Notes under the pieces: generated by a model | Told to the model about the DNA's origin: nothing | Seen by the model: the letters and a program-made list of their open reading frames with translations, nothing else | Databases searched by the model: none | Part shown: positions 37,102 through 49,954 of the stretch, piece after piece | Position numbering within the stretch: position 1 is the first letter of the stretch | Layout of the letters: each line of letters opens with the position of its first letter | Assembly (NCBI GenBank): GCA_016713135.1 | Contig: JADJPR010000020.1 | Location: 1 to 64,000, forward strand | From: Rhodanobacteraceae bacterium | Lineage (GTDB): Bacteria > Pseudomonadota > Gammaproteobacteria > Xanthomonadales > SZUA-5 | DNA: 64,000 bases | Direction: 5' to 3' | Program-made: the position numbers and the translations under genes

Positions 37102-38593
37102 TCAGTTGAATGCGTCCGGCCCACCCATGGCGCGGACGAAGGGCGCGAGCTGCGATTCGTAATGCTTCCAGCGGCCAATGGATGTGTCGTAGATCGGGCG
37201 ACTGACCTGATCGTAGGAGAGGGTCATCACGGTGCGCCCCGACTGCCAGAAGCTGGCGCAACGTTCGTCCCAGTCGAGCCCGGCGAGTTCAAGCATCCGG
37301 CGGGTCCAACCGTCCTGGTCGCGGACCAGGTCCGCGTAGGCAACATCCAGGAAACGCAGGTCCAATCACGCGCTTCCAGTGCGCCATCAGGCGCTCCCAT
37401 TGGCGCCAGGCGAGCGCAATGTGCTCCAGCGTCGACAGGTACGGGTGCTTTTCCGCCTTGAAATTGCTCATCACGCAGGACACCGCAAGATCCCGCGGGT
37501 CCCGCCGCGGGACGATCACCACGGCATCCGGGAACAACATCGAGATCAGTCCGAGATGGACATGGTTCTCCAGGTTCTTGTTGACGTAGACCTCGGCAGG
37601 ACCGAAACCGTGGCGCACTTGCGCCTGCTCGTAGTCGGCGCGCAGGGCATCCAGCTGCGGCTGCGAGAGCAGCTTGATGCATTCCGGATAGCCCAGGGTG
37701 GTGGACAAGATCGCCGGCAATCGCGCGGCCAGGATGTCGATCTCCTTGGCCTCGCCGACACCGGCGGCCCTGGGGTGCGCATCCAGGATCTGTTCGATCA
37801 GAGTGGTGCCCGAGCGCGGCATCCCGGCGATGAAGACATGGCGTGTACCGGTAGGACGCGCGCGTGGCCGGGTCGCAAGCGATTCGCGGTCGAATGTGCG
37901 GATGATCGAATCGATGCGTGCGACGAAGGCCGCAGGATCGAAGGGAACGGCGGCGGTGGCCTTGGCCTGCAGGGCGGTGCGGAACGCGCCATCGTAGTCC
38001 TGCATCCGGTCGAGCGCCTTGGCCTTGAGGAAAAGCAGGCGTGCCTTGACCGGGGCCGGCGCAGGCCGCAGCGGCGTGTACTGTGCAAGACCCTTGTCGA
38101 CCAGTTTGCGCGCGGCCTTGGCATCGCCCTTGCGCAACAGGATCTGCGCCCAGACCTGGGCGGCGGAAGCGGTCGGCGCTGATGCGTTCATTGCCCGCGC
38201 GAGTATCGCCTCGGCCTGCTGCCAGTCTCCGGCGCGCTCCAGGGCGGAGGCTTTCAACACCAGCGCGGACAGGTCCCCGGCTCTGCGCGCCAGGGCCTGG
38301 TCGCACCAGTTCAGGGCCGCCGCGCTGTCGCCGCGCGCCTGGGCCACGCGTGCGCACAACAACAGCAGGCTGACGTCGCCTGCCCGCTCCGCCGCGGCCT
38401 GCTCGGCATAGGCCTTCGCTTCATCCCACAGACCCTGCATCAAGGTGATCTCGCCAAGCACGGCGAGCGCATCCGCCTGGCGCGGATCGGCGGCGACGAT
38501 CTGCAGCGCCGTCAACTTGGCGCGCGCGTAGTCGCGCGCGGCCATTGACTGGTTCATCAGCTTGATCGCTTGCGGCAAGGACTGTGCGGTCAT
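37102..38593 (-). CDS. TPR-sulfotransferase fusion, apparent frameshift near 37365
   Basis: About 497 residues once rejoined. The N-terminal 200 residues are TPR helices (YARAKLTALQIVAADPRQAD, LSALVLKASALERAGDWQQA). The C-terminal half is a sulfotransferase (PF13469-like), with the PAPS phosphosulfate loop FIAGMPRSGTTLIEQIL and the second PAPS site VIVPRRDPRDLAVSCVMSNF. After HWKRVIG the frame shifts and continues LRFLDVAYADLVRDQDGW, then RWKHYESQLAPFV. Without the shift the protein would lose the last quarter. Soluble TPR-sulfotransferases of this sort are common in Xanthomonadales; the acceptor is unknown. The start ATG is at 38593. Confidence 0.85.
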
Positions 38594-38738
38594 CGGGCCA
38601 GGTTCGGGTCCAAGTCGGTGGCAGGCGAGGACCCACGGGCCTCGTGGCGCGAAGACTTGCGCCCGCGGCGCGAGCGGTCAAGTGCGCGGCGAGGTTCCAG
38701 GCTTCCGCATGGGGCCTTGCGCGCCTCGCAGGCCCGGA

Positions 38739-39512
38739 TCAATAGGGATCAAAGCGCGGCTTGACGAAGCGGATGCGCGTGGCATCGCTGCCATCGCAAC
38801 TGGCATTGACGATGCCGTGGTCGAAGCGTGCCTCGCGGGCCCACGGCGCAAGCTCGACCCACCCCATGTGGATCGGCCGGTCAGGTACCGCAGTCGACAA
38901 GGTCCAGCTGACGTTCCGGCCGACCTGGGGATGTCGCCCGGTCGACCACGCGATGGTGATCGGCACGGCTTCCGCACCCGGCCCGCTTGCGGTCAACCCC
39001 ATCGGAAACTCGAAACGTCCGACTTCCTGTTCGGCGCAGCCGAACTCGCACGCAAGATGGGTCACGACAAAGTCGGTGTACCAACTGTACGCCCGGTCGA
39101 AGTGGAAACTGACCCGCTCCCCGTGCCCAAAAACCACTTCGGCGAACTTCAATCTGCCGCCGACCGGAATCCCGTCGAAGCTGTTGATGTGCAAGGACTC
39201 GCGGAATACGCGATTGACGGGTGGATTTGGGTCGGACCAGAAGTCGACGATGTCATGCGCGTAGTGCGACAGCACGCCGACCGGGCAAGCGCCAGCGGCA
39301 GCCCGCATTTCCGTGATGCCGCACTTCCCATCGCTGCCACGTGGCGTCGGACCGTGGGCACTGCCGAGGCCGGGGTTGCCGACGTTGGCGACGGCAATCC
39401 CGGCATAGCTGGCAGGCGGGCAGACATCGACATCGCTGATGACGAAGGCGGCCGCTGCGGTCGCGCCCGGCAACAGGAGCGCGGCGGATGCGCCGGCGAC
39501 ACGAATGAGCAT
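38739..39512 (-). CDS. secreted protein of unknown function
   Basis: A 257-residue product with a signal peptide (MLIRVAGASAALLLPGATAA). It has several cysteines in the mature part (CPPASYAGI, KCGITEM, ACPVGV, HLACEFGCAEQE) and beta-rich stretches with many Trp and Phe residues. I do not recognise a domain. The gap to the kinase gene upstream (39535) is 22 bp on the same strand, so the two may form an operon. The start is ATG 39512; an upstream in-frame ATG lies inside the kinase gene. Confidence 0.6.
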   Translation of the reverse strand: MLIRVAGASAALLLPGATAAAAFVISDVDVCPPASYAGIAVANVGNPGLGSAHGPTPRGSDGKCGITEMRAAAGACPVGVLSHYAHDIVDFWSDPNPPVNRVFRESLHINSFDGIPVGGRLKFAEVVFGHGERVSFHFDRAYSWYTDFVVTHLACEFGCAEQEVGRFEFPMGLTASGPGAEAVPITIAWSTGRHPQVGRNVSWTLSTAVPDRPIHMGWVELAPWAREARFDHGIVNASCDGSDATRIRFVKPRFDPY

Positions 39513-39534
39513 GGTGCAATTCTCCGGTGGGTGA

Positions 39535-42078
39535 TCAGGGGTGGTTGATCTGATTGAACACGGCATCGGCTCGCTCACGCAGAGTCTGGCTCCTGGCTCC
39601 GTTCGCCTGCAGCACGGGCACGGCGGCGATGAGCAGTGCGCGCGCCTCGCCGGTTTCGCCGAGCTGTGCACGGGCTTCCGCCAGGTCAATCTGCAGCCAT
39701 GAGCGTAGAAGCGATTCCGGCTTCTCCAGGGCGTATTGCTGCAGAATCGGCTCGATGAGGTGGACCAGATCGTGATGACGCTCCAGCTGGCGCAACGCAC
39801 GCGCCTGAGTCAGTGCAAAGCGCACGCTGTCGTCATGGGTCTCGCCCCAGGTGCGACGGGCAACTTCCACCGCGTGGGTGATGTAGGGAATGGCCGCTTG
39901 CGCATCGCCCTCATCGAGGAAGCCGCTGGCCAGGCTGTATTCCAGTTTCGCCACTGCAAGGTTGTCCGGGCCGAGCTCATCGATCAGCAGGCCGCGCGAT
40001 TGCAGGAACAGTTCCACCGCCGCCGGCCACTGATCGGTGTTGGCCAGCGCGACCGCTTTCTGCATCAGTGCGCCTGCATAGGCGACCGAACGGCTACCGT
40101 ACTCTGCGTCCACGATCTGCAGTAGCTCTTCAGCCACCGGAAGGACGTCGTGCCCGCGGCCCGCGCGGGCCAGCAGGTAGGACAAGGTCCGCAGCGCGGT
40201 CGCGATCTCCACCGGAGGCTGATGGGTTGCGCGCATTCGGGCGATCACCCTTTCGGCCAGCTCCAGGGCGACAGCCGGCTCACCCGCGATAGCCATCGCC
40301 AGGGCACGCTGCAGCCGTGTGCGGTGGATCACCGGCGAGTCATCGGCAAGGCGTTCGGAGAGCATCCGGTCCGCGTCGGCCATGGTGCGCGCGGCTCCGG
40401 CGTAGTCGCCCCGCCGCTGCTGCAGCTTTGCACGGTAGTCATGCAGGGTGGCGATCGCGCTTGCGTCACGCTCCTCACGCAGCGCGGCATCGACACGTCG
40501 TCCGGCTTCGTCGTAGCGATCAGCGCCGAGCATGATCGCCGCGGCGATCCGGTTGGCCCGGGCGCGCTCGGCTAGCGACAGGATGGGGTCATCCGCGATG
40601 GCAAGGACATCGACGTCTGCCGCGGCAGAGGGCGTGCCACTGCCGAGTGCCGCCTCCGCGAGCGCCAGTCCGAGCAAATGGCGGGTATGCGCGTCGATGT
40701 CCCTGCGCGATCGCAGCCGGCGAGCCGCGCCGCCCAGCAGCGTGGCAACCCGCGTCTGACCGCCGGCGTATGCAGGATCCGCCGAACGAAAGGTCTCGAC
40801 CAGGAACTGAGTGACCCCGCGGGCTTCGTCCCGTTGCTGGCGAACCTCGACGGATTGCCGGTACAGGGCTACGGTCGCAACTGACAGGAGCGCCACCATG
40901 GTCGCCGCCAGACTGGTGGAAACGGCGTTGCGACGCAGGAAGCGCGACCACAGATACCAACGGTGCGAACGCCGCAGGCTGATCGGCCGGTGCTGCAATA
41001 CCGAGTGGATGTCGTCCGCCAGAGCAGCAACCGAGGCGTATCTGCGCTCCGGCTCCTTCCTGATTGCGTGCAGCACGATGCGATCGAGATCGCCGCGCAA
41101 CCTGGTCGCCGGATAGGGAACGCCGGTCGCGGTCTCGCTCGGTGGCCGCGGCATCTGGTGAAGGATGCGTGCCCGCGCAGCCGCAGGCGAGACCCCGGTC
41201 AGCTCAAGCGCGGGCCGGTCGGCCAGCAGTTCGTACAACAGGGCGCCCAGCGCATAGATGTCGATGGACACGCCGTCACCCTCGCCTTCGATCTGTTCCG
41301 GCGCCGCGCAGGGCAGCGACAGATAGCGCGACTCGGGCGCAGTGTGACCGTCTGGCAGCGGCTGATCCGGATGCCGATGCAGCGACTTGGCGATCCCGAA
41401 GTCGAGGAGCTTCGGCTCGCCGCTCTTCTCCACCAGTACGTTGCCGGGCTTCAGGTCGCGGTGAACGACGAGCTGCCGGTGCGCGTAGTCCACGGCGCGG
41501 GCAATTTTCAGGAACAGGCGCAGACGGGCTGGCAGGTCCAGGCGGTGCGCGCGAGTGTAGTCAAGCAGCGGGGTGCCGGAAACGTACTCCATCGCGAACG
41601 CCGGCGTGCCATCGGCGGACTCGAATGCGTCGATGAAACGCGCGATACCAGGATGGTTCAGCCTGGCCAGTATGCGTCGCTCGCGATTGAATCGCTGCAG
41701 CAGGTCGCGTCCGGCCAGGACACCACGGACCGTCTTGATCGCCACGCGCTGGTCCACCCGGCCATCGACCCGGGCGCCCAGATACACCCGACCCATTCCG
41801 CCCACGCCAAGGACGCCCTCGACGCGATACGGGCCAAGGCGCGCACCAGGCGCAAGCTCGGGATCGCCCAGTTGCGCCAGGGCCTGAAGTGCCGCGGGCG
41901 GATCGGGAGCTGCCTGCGAATCCGCTGCGATCATCTCCTCGACCATCCGCCGCAGAATGACGTCCTCCGCGCAGGCTGCGGCGACCGCGCTGGCACGCGG
42001 TACCTCGGGCATGTCGATCACCCGGTCGAAGATCTCATGCGCCTGCTGCCAACGCCGGCCGTCCAGCGCTACCGCCAT
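39535..42078 (-). CDS. membrane Ser/Thr protein kinase with TPR-like C-terminus, divergent from an ECF sigma gene
   Basis: An 847-residue Hanks-type kinase. A helical leader (residues 1-75) precedes the glycine loop GVGGMG (91-96), Lys115 (VAIKTV), HRDLKPGNVLV (near 215), DFGIAKSL, and CAAPEQIEG. One transmembrane helix (LAATMVALLSVATVALY) lies near 390. The C-terminal 440 residues are helical repeats that probably sense a periplasmic signal. The gene is divergent from an ECF sigma factor gene at 42346, with 267 bp between them. In Xanthomonas citri (PknS-EcfK) and Vibrio parahaemolyticus (PknT-EcfP), such kinases switch on the neighbouring ECF factor by phosphorylating it; I infer a similar link here. 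Confidence 0.92.
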   Translation of the reverse strand: MAVALDGRRWQQAHEIFDRVIDMPEVPRASAVAAACAEDVILRRMVEEMIAADSQAAPDPPAALQALAQLGDPELAPGARLGPYRVEGVLGVGGMGRVYLGARVDGRVDQRVAIKTVRGVLAGRDLLQRFNRERRILARLNHPGIARFIDAFESADGTPAFAMEYVSGTPLLDYTRAHRLDLPARLRLFLKIARAVDYAHRQLVVHRDLKPGNVLVEKSGEPKLLDFGIAKSLHRHPDQPLPDGHTAPESRYLSLPCAAPEQIEGEGDGVSIDIYALGALLYELLADRPALELTGVSPAAARARILHQMPRPPSETATGVPYPATRLRGDLDRIVLHAIRKEPERRYASVAALADDIHSVLQHRPISLRRSHRWYLWSRFLRRNAVSTSLAATMVALLSVATVALYRQSVEVRQQRDEARGVTQFLVETFRSADPAYAGGQTRVATLLGGAARRLRSRRDIDAHTRHLLGLALAEAALGSGTPSAAADVDVLAIADDPILSLAERARANRIAAAIMLGADRYDEAGRRVDAALREERDASAIATLHDYRAKLQQRRGDYAGAARTMADADRMLSERLADDSPVIHRTRLQRALAMAIAGEPAVALELAERVIARMRATHQPPVEIATALRTLSYLLARAGRGHDVLPVAEELLQIVDAEYGSRSVAYAGALMQKAVALANTDQWPAAVELFLQSRGLLIDELGPDNLAVAKLEYSLASGFLDEGDAQAAIPYITHAVEVARRTWGETHDDSVRFALTQARALRQLERHHDLVHLIEPILQQYALEKPESLLRSWLQIDLAEARAQLGETGEARALLIAAVPVLQANGARSQTLRERADAVFNQINHP

Positions 42079-42345
42079 TGCGACACCGGCCCGAATGCTC
42101 GACGCTCGCGCTTGCCGTCGGCGACGCGCCATTGCCTGCCGGGCGCGGAGGCTCGTTGCGCGTGGTTACATTGCGAGTGCCAATCACTGCATGGAATCAT
42201 CTGGGATCAAATGCCTGGCGCATGCCTGCTTGCAGACAAGCAACGCGCAACGCCGGGGAGGATTGGCTCAGGACATCCGCGCGAGGCACCGCGGGCGCTG
42301 TGATCGTTGCGCCGCCGCGCATGCAGCCCGGGGAACAGGGAGACC

Positions 42346-42921
42346 ATGGATCCACCCATTACCGAACTGCTGAGTCGTTGGCGCGGCGGCGACAAGGTGG
42401 CGGAAGCCGCGCTTATCGAAGCGGTGTATCCGGTCCTGCGCGAACTCGCGCGGGCACAGTTGCGGCGCAATGGCAGCGCCACGCTGCGGGCGACGGAACT
42501 CGCAAACGCTTCCTACGAGCGCCTGCTGGGGCAACAGGCAGAATGGCGCAATCGCAGCCATTTCTTCGGAATCGCCGCAACGGTCATCCGGCGCGTGCTG
42601 ATCGACAGTCTGCGCGAACGCGCTGCCGACAAGCGCGGCAGCGGCCAGGCGCCGCTGCCGCTGCACGATCTGCCGGAATCGGACCACCCGAGCGACAGCG
42701 GCGGAATCGACTGGATCGAACTCGACCAGGCGCTGACGGAACTTGCCCGGGTCCAGCCGGAGACCGCGCGGGTGGTCGAGTTGCGCCTCTTCGGCAGCCT
42801 CTCGATCGAGGAAACGGCAGAGGCCTGCGGCAGCTCCGTGGCGACCGTTGGCCGCCAGTGGCGTTTCGCGCGCGCGTGGATAGCCGCAACCCTCGGCATG
42901 CCCTGGCACGAGGCCCCCTAG
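42346..42921 (+). CDS. ECF-type sigma factor, neighbour of a Ser/Thr kinase
   Basis: A 191-residue ECF factor of the Sigma70_ECF (PF07638-like) type. Region 2 lies at about 15-85 (VYPVLRELARAQLRRN, then HFFGIAATVIRRVLIDSLRE), and region 4 at about 125-180 (TARVVELRLFGSLSIEETAE, then SSVATVGRQWRFARAW). The region 2 helix lacks the acidic cluster found in factors controlled by classical anti-sigma proteins, as in the kinase-controlled ECF43 group. No anti-sigma gene is adjacent; the divergent kinase gene (39535-42078) is. The start ATG at 42346 has CAGGGAGA before it. Confidence 0.9.
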   Translation: MDPPITELLSRWRGGDKVAEAALIEAVYPVLRELARAQLRRNGSATLRATELANASYERLLGQQAEWRNRSHFFGIAATVIRRVLIDSLRERAADKRGSGQAPLPLHDLPESDHPSDSGGIDWIELDQALTELARVQPETARVVELRLFGSLSIEETAEACGSSVATVGRQWRFARAWIAATLGMPWHEAP

Positions 42922-43002
42922 TGTGGTGTTCCGTAATTAAGTTGACGAAATTTCCGATGCATCCAGGCGGCTGGCGCACGCGCCAGCCGCCGGCCAGCTA
43001 CC

Positions 43003-43728
43003 TCAGCGACAAGTGTTGAAGGTGCCATCGCCCTGGCACACATACGCGGCCGTCGCGTCCCACCTCCCGCAACTGGCCAGGGCGTAGCCGAGCAGGCGCG
43101 AGAAGCTGAAGCTCGGCCACAGGGTGGAGACAGTGGCATCCACCGAGAGACCTGGCTGCCACGGGGACAATGACCCAGATGCGCCGTTGGACGCCGACTG
43201 ACCGTAGGGCGAACTGCAACTCTCGCCGCCGCCGCTCATTGGCAGGCATGCCAGGGCTTCGGTGTACACGCTGCCCGAGTACGCCTTCTCGTTCGCCTGG
43301 TTGTGCGTCAGCACCGCAGTGGCACTGGCGCCGTGATACGCGAAGCCCGGATAACTGTCCGCGCTGACCTGGGCGGTGACGCCACCACCACACAAGGATA
43401 CGATGCGGCCGTCGTGGTCCTTCTCACCGTTGCCAATCGCCTCCGCGACCTTTTCCGAGAAGCGCCGGGCTGCGGCGGGATCGACCGCCTGAAGGTTGCC
43501 TGCCACCATCGCGTTCAACTGGTCGACAGCGTCGCGGCCGAACGCAAACATGCGGACGTTGCCCCCTTTTTCGACGCGATAGAGGTGCGGCGCGATCGCG
43601 ACGGCGTGGGCGCCCGCAAACTTCAGGAAGTGGGCCTCAGAGCGCTCCGACATGGCTCCGGGGGCGGCGTGGGCAAACTGGGCCAGCGCCAAGGACAGGG
43701 CCAACAGGGACTGCTTGTAGTGATGCAT
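43003..43728 (-). CDS. secreted protein of unknown function
   Basis: The 241-residue product has a signal peptide (MHHYKQSLLALSLALAQFAH then AAPG). The mature part has an N-terminal alpha/beta region (AHFLKFAGAHAVAIAPHLYR) and a Ser/Gly/Cys-rich C-terminal half (ACLPMSGGGESCSSPYGQSA), with a closing Cys pair (YVCQGDGTFNTC). I do not recognise it. It lies between two ECF-kinase modules. An earlier start (43761) would add 11 residues before the signal peptide. Confidence 0.6.
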   Translation of the reverse strand: MHHYKQSLLALSLALAQFAHAAPGAMSERSEAHFLKFAGAHAVAIAPHLYRVEKGGNVRMFAFGRDAVDQLNAMVAGNLQAVDPAAARRFSEKVAEAIGNGEKDHDGRIVSLCGGGVTAQVSADSYPGFAYHGASATAVLTHNQANEKAYSGSVYTEALACLPMSGGGESCSSPYGQSASNGASGSLSPWQPGLSVDATVSTLWPSFSFSRLLGYALASCGRWDATAAYVCQGDGTFNTCR

Positions 43729-43895
43729 GGATGACTCCGATAGGTCGGGAATGTCCGACACTGAACTACGCGGCGCGGACCATCGGATTCGATCACGGGG
43801 TGATCATCCAGGACGCGAGGTTGGCGCCGGACGGGATCCACGCCGCGGCTCGGCCGGACCACGGCCGAGCCGCGGCCATCACGCCTGCGCCAGGT

Positions 43896-44255
43896 TCAGC
43901 TCTGTCGACGCCGGAATGACGCCGCCTCGAGATCCCGGAAGAGACCACAGGCCGTCGCGTTGGGCTGCGCCAGCAACGGGAGTCCCTGGGGATGAGTTGC
44001 CGTGATGCCGCCATTGCCACCACCACCATTGCCGAGGCAGTCGCTGATGCACTGCGCCCGCTCTTCCTCGCAGTAGGGGTCCTTGAGAGGAATCACGCTG
44101 GGATCGCGTGGGTCGGAGATGGTGCAATCGCCAAACCGGGAGAGACATCCCAGCACGCAGAGTCCATCGAGAATGGGGCCGATGATGGGCGCAGCCGGCG
44201 CTGACGGAGCACCCAGCGCGAGGGCGAGGATGAGCAGGGCAAGCGTTCGTTTCAT
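43896..44255 (-). CDS. small cysteine-containing secreted protein
   Basis: A 119-residue product: signal peptide MKRTLALLILALALGAPSAP, then six cysteines in a short span (LCVLGCLSRFGDCTI, YCEEERAQCISDCLG), a glycine loop (NGGGGNGG), and a tail. The even cysteine count suggests disulfides in the periplasm. AGAGAGATCAG precedes the start on the minus strand. No family recognised. It lies in the secreted-protein group between the two ECF-kinase modules. Confidence 0.6.
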   Translation of the reverse strand: MKRTLALLILALALGAPSAPAAPIIGPILDGLCVLGCLSRFGDCTISDPRDPSVIPLKDPYCEEERAQCISDCLGNGGGGNGGITATHPQGLPLLAQPNATACGLFRDLEAASFRRRQS

Positions 44256-44470
44256 GTCTGATCTCTCTGTCGAAGTGAACACGCGGGCCTGCGTGGACCG
44301 CGATGGAAGCCGTCGGCTTCGAGGACTAAGGCGTCTTCCGGCAGGCAAGGACGCCACGCGCGATCTGCGTGGGGACGATCTGGCTCCCCGATGCGACCTC
44401 CGTCCAGAGCGATGGCGTATTGCGCGGCCAAAGACCGCTTGTCTGGGGCACACGTCCCGGAGACTGGAAA

Positions 44471-46567
44471 ATGTTCAAGCATCTGTGCCGCTTGCTTGTG
44501 CTGGGCCTGCTCGGCCCCGCGCAATGCGCCATGGCCGCGACCTACTGCGTCAACTTCGCGGCCAGTGATGCCGCACGCACCCATTCCACGGTGCACGACG
44601 CGATCCTCAGTGCCGAGAGCAACGGCCCCGGCGAGGACACGATCAAGCTCAGCACCGGAACACATCTGGCCGAACCGGTGTCGATCTCCGGCCAGGTCCG
44701 CATCGTCGGCGGCTACACCAACTGCTCCGCCAGCACGCCATCCAATACTTCGCGAATCGACGGTGGCAATTTCAACGGCTCGATCTTTCGCATCGTGCAG
44801 TTCATCAGCGCGCCGCGCCTGTACCTGGAGCGCGTCGGACTGACCAACGGCGACGACAGCGACGATGGCCTGGGCGGCGCCATCGAGGCCCGCGGTCCCG
44901 GAACCGTCGTGGAGTTCGGCCCGGACAGCGGTGCATTCACCAACAGCGCCAGCGGCAGCGGCGGCGCCATCCATCTCACCGGGGCCACGCTGCTCCTGGG
45001 TCACGGATCATTGCTGGACAACAATGCCGCCGGGGGCGATGGCGGCGCCATCTATTGCGACGGCGGACGTGTGCTCCAGGGCGTCGAGGGCAACACCACC
45101 CAGACCAGCACCTGGCGCAACAATCGCGCCGGTCGCGATGGCGGTGCGCTGGCGGCAGTCAACGGATGCACTGTCGAACTCTTCGGTGGCAGCGCGGTTT
45201 CGATTTCCGGCAACACCTCGATTGGGTCAGGCGGCGCATTCCTGTTGTTGAACTCCAGCCTGAGCGCGCGGCTGGGCACGCTGATCTCCGGCAACTCGGC
45301 TTCGGAGCATGGCGGCGGCATCTATTGCGGCGGCGTGACCACGTTGGCGCCCAGCCAGGTCAACCTGATCGACTCGGGCGTGCAGAGCAACACCGCGGCC
45401 CTCGATGGCGGCGGCATGCGCGGCGCACAGGCATGTACGCTCAGCTTGTCGGGCGCGACCCTGGTTGCTTCGAACCAGGCGACGCGTGGCGGCGGCGCCG
45501 CGCTGGCCGACGCGGCAACGCTGATGGCGAATCGCAGCGCGCCGGGCGGTCCGCTGGTGCAAGTTCCGGCATCGGCGGGACCGCGGATCATCCTGAACCG
45601 TGCCTGCGGCGGCGGCGCGGGGATTCAAGCCAGCGGTGCGGCCCGCATCCGCTTGCGGGGGGCGGTGGTCAGCGGCAACCTTTCGATCGGCACCAGCACC
45701 TGCGGGAGCGAGGGCGGCGGCGGCATCCTGATGCAGTCCACCACTGGCGATGCGCAACTGCTGATCTCATTGCATGACAGCTGCCCGGACGACGAACCCT
45801 GCAACCAGATCAACGACAACCTCGTCGACAACACCAGCGCCGGGAACGCCTCTTTGGGGTTCGAAGCAAGGGGCGGCGGCCTCGTGGTGCAGTCAGGATC
45901 TGTCTGCCTGATCGAGAACGCAACGCTGACGGGCAACCGTGCCCTCGCGCGCAACGGGACCTTGATTCCCAACGACGACCGCGCTGACGGCGCCGCCCTG
46001 CAATTGGTCGACTGCACCAGGCTGACCTTGCGTCATGCCGTGATCGCCGGGAACACCGGCGACGGCGAGTTGGCCTCGATCCTGTACCTCGGCGCGAATG
46101 CCTTGCTGGACTACGTGACGATCGCTCGCAACATCCTCAATACCAGAGTCATCAATGGCGGCGCGCTGATCAGTCGACCGGTCACAGGTACCGGCGTGAC
46201 CATCCGAAGTTCGATCCTCGACGACACGGACTTCAAACTGCTGGACGTGAACGGCGGCAGCCCCATGCTGGTCGCCGCCGACTGCTCCCTGGTGCGCAGG
46301 ATCGGGGAACTGCCCAACCAGACCCGTCTGACCTCCCTGCCGGCCGTGTTCGTGGACCCGCTCAACGGCGACTTCCGTCCAGCCCCCAATGGTCCGCAGA
46401 TCGACTACTGCGACGGGCCCACCGGTCAGGGTCTGGAATACGATCTGGACCTTGCCTCGCGTGGCCTGCCCAATCCGTCGATCGTGCAGGGATTCGGCAA
46501 CTACGATGCCGGCGCCTACGAATCGAAAGTGATCGACGATCTGCTGCTGCGTACCGGATTCGAGTAA
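44471..46567 (+). CDS. secreted parallel beta-helix protein
   Basis: A 698-residue protein with a signal peptide (MFKHLCRLLVLGLLGPAQCA MAA). The mature part is full of short Gly/Asn-rich turns typical of right-handed parallel beta-helix surface proteins: SASGSGGAIHLTGATLLLGH, NNAAGGDGGAIYCDGGR, SEHGGGIYCGG, and others, resembling polymorphic outer-membrane-protein-like repeats. The C-terminus has NYDAGAYE, as in choice-of-anchor Q regions, and ends LLLRTGFE. The same GFE ending occurs in the LamG protein at 53397. It is probably surface-exposed or released. The gene is 104 bp upstream of an ECF-kinase operon on the same strand. Confidence 0.85.
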   Translation: MFKHLCRLLVLGLLGPAQCAMAATYCVNFAASDAARTHSTVHDAILSAESNGPGEDTIKLSTGTHLAEPVSISGQVRIVGGYTNCSASTPSNTSRIDGGNFNGSIFRIVQFISAPRLYLERVGLTNGDDSDDGLGGAIEARGPGTVVEFGPDSGAFTNSASGSGGAIHLTGATLLLGHGSLLDNNAAGGDGGAIYCDGGRVLQGVEGNTTQTSTWRNNRAGRDGGALAAVNGCTVELFGGSAVSISGNTSIGSGGAFLLLNSSLSARLGTLISGNSASEHGGGIYCGGVTTLAPSQVNLIDSGVQSNTAALDGGGMRGAQACTLSLSGATLVASNQATRGGGAALADAATLMANRSAPGGPLVQVPASAGPRIILNRACGGGAGIQASGAARIRLRGAVVSGNLSIGTSTCGSEGGGGILMQSTTGDAQLLISLHDSCPDDEPCNQINDNLVDNTSAGNASLGFEARGGGLVVQSGSVCLIENATLTGNRALARNGTLIPNDDRADGAALQLVDCTRLTLRHAVIAGNTGDGELASILYLGANALLDYVTIARNILNTRVINGGALISRPVTGTGVTIRSSILDDTDFKLLDVNGGSPMLVAADCSLVRRIGELPNQTRLTSLPAVFVDPLNGDFRPAPNGPQIDYCDGPTGQGLEYDLDLASRGLPNPSIVQGFGNYDAGAYESKVIDDLLLRTGFE

Positions 46568-46671
46568 GTGCTCACGCTTCTGGCAGGCCCGCCGCACCGG
46601 GCCCGGCGAGCGACTGGCGCACAGCCACGCTGCACGTGCATCCTGACGCACCAACGCCGCGACCCTGGCTG

Positions 46672-47184
46672 ATGACGCAACCCGAGCACACCGTCGATCT
46701 GCGCTTCGCCCGCCTCTACGAGGAACTGAAGCGGCTGGCGCGGCACAAACGCATCGCGTCCGAGCAGACCCTCAACACCACCGGCATCGTCCACGAGCTT
46801 TACCTCTCGATGGTCGATGGCGGCGACCTGGAGTTCGAGCACCCGCGCCAGTTTTATGCCTACGCCGGGCGCGCCATCCGCCACATGCTGATCGACCGCG
46901 CCCGATCGCGCGAGCGCATGCGCCGTGGCGGCGACCTGCAAAGGGTCGATCTGGACGCGGTGTCCGAGAACGAGTTCGCCGCCGATCCGCGGCGTCTGCT
47001 CGAAATCGACCGGGCCCTGGATGCATTGGCAGTGACTGATCGGCGTGCGGCCGAGGTCTTCGAGCTGCATTATTTTGCGGGGCAGACGCTGACGCGCATC
47101 GCCGAATTGCTGGGTTTGTCGCTGCGCACGGTCGACCGCGACTGGCAGTTCGCGCGGGCCTTTCTCCAGATGCAACTCGGTTGA
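46672..47184 (+). CDS. ECF-type sigma factor in operon with a Ser/Thr kinase
   Basis: A 170-residue ECF factor of the same type as the one at 42346. Region 2 (TTGIVHELYLSMVDGGDLEF, HPRQFYAYAGRAIRHMLIDR) is followed by region 4 (RRAAEVFELHYFAGQTLTRI, LSLRTVDRDWQFARAFL). The stop at 47182-47184 is three bases from the kinase ATG at 47188, so the pair is co-transcribed and probably co-translated. As no anti-sigma gene is present, control by the kinase is the simplest reading. The start is ATG 46672 (MTQPEHTVDLRFARLY); ATG 46636 is an alternative. Confidence 0.9.
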   Translation: MTQPEHTVDLRFARLYEELKRLARHKRIASEQTLNTTGIVHELYLSMVDGGDLEFEHPRQFYAYAGRAIRHMLIDRARSRERMRRGGDLQRVDLDAVSENEFAADPRRLLEIDRALDALAVTDRRAAEVFELHYFAGQTLTRIAELLGLSLRTVDRDWQFARAFLQMQLG

Positions 47185-47187
47185 GCC

Positions 47188-49932
<2,745 letters not shown>

Positions 49933-49954
49933 GCGCGAGCCTCGTTCTATCCCG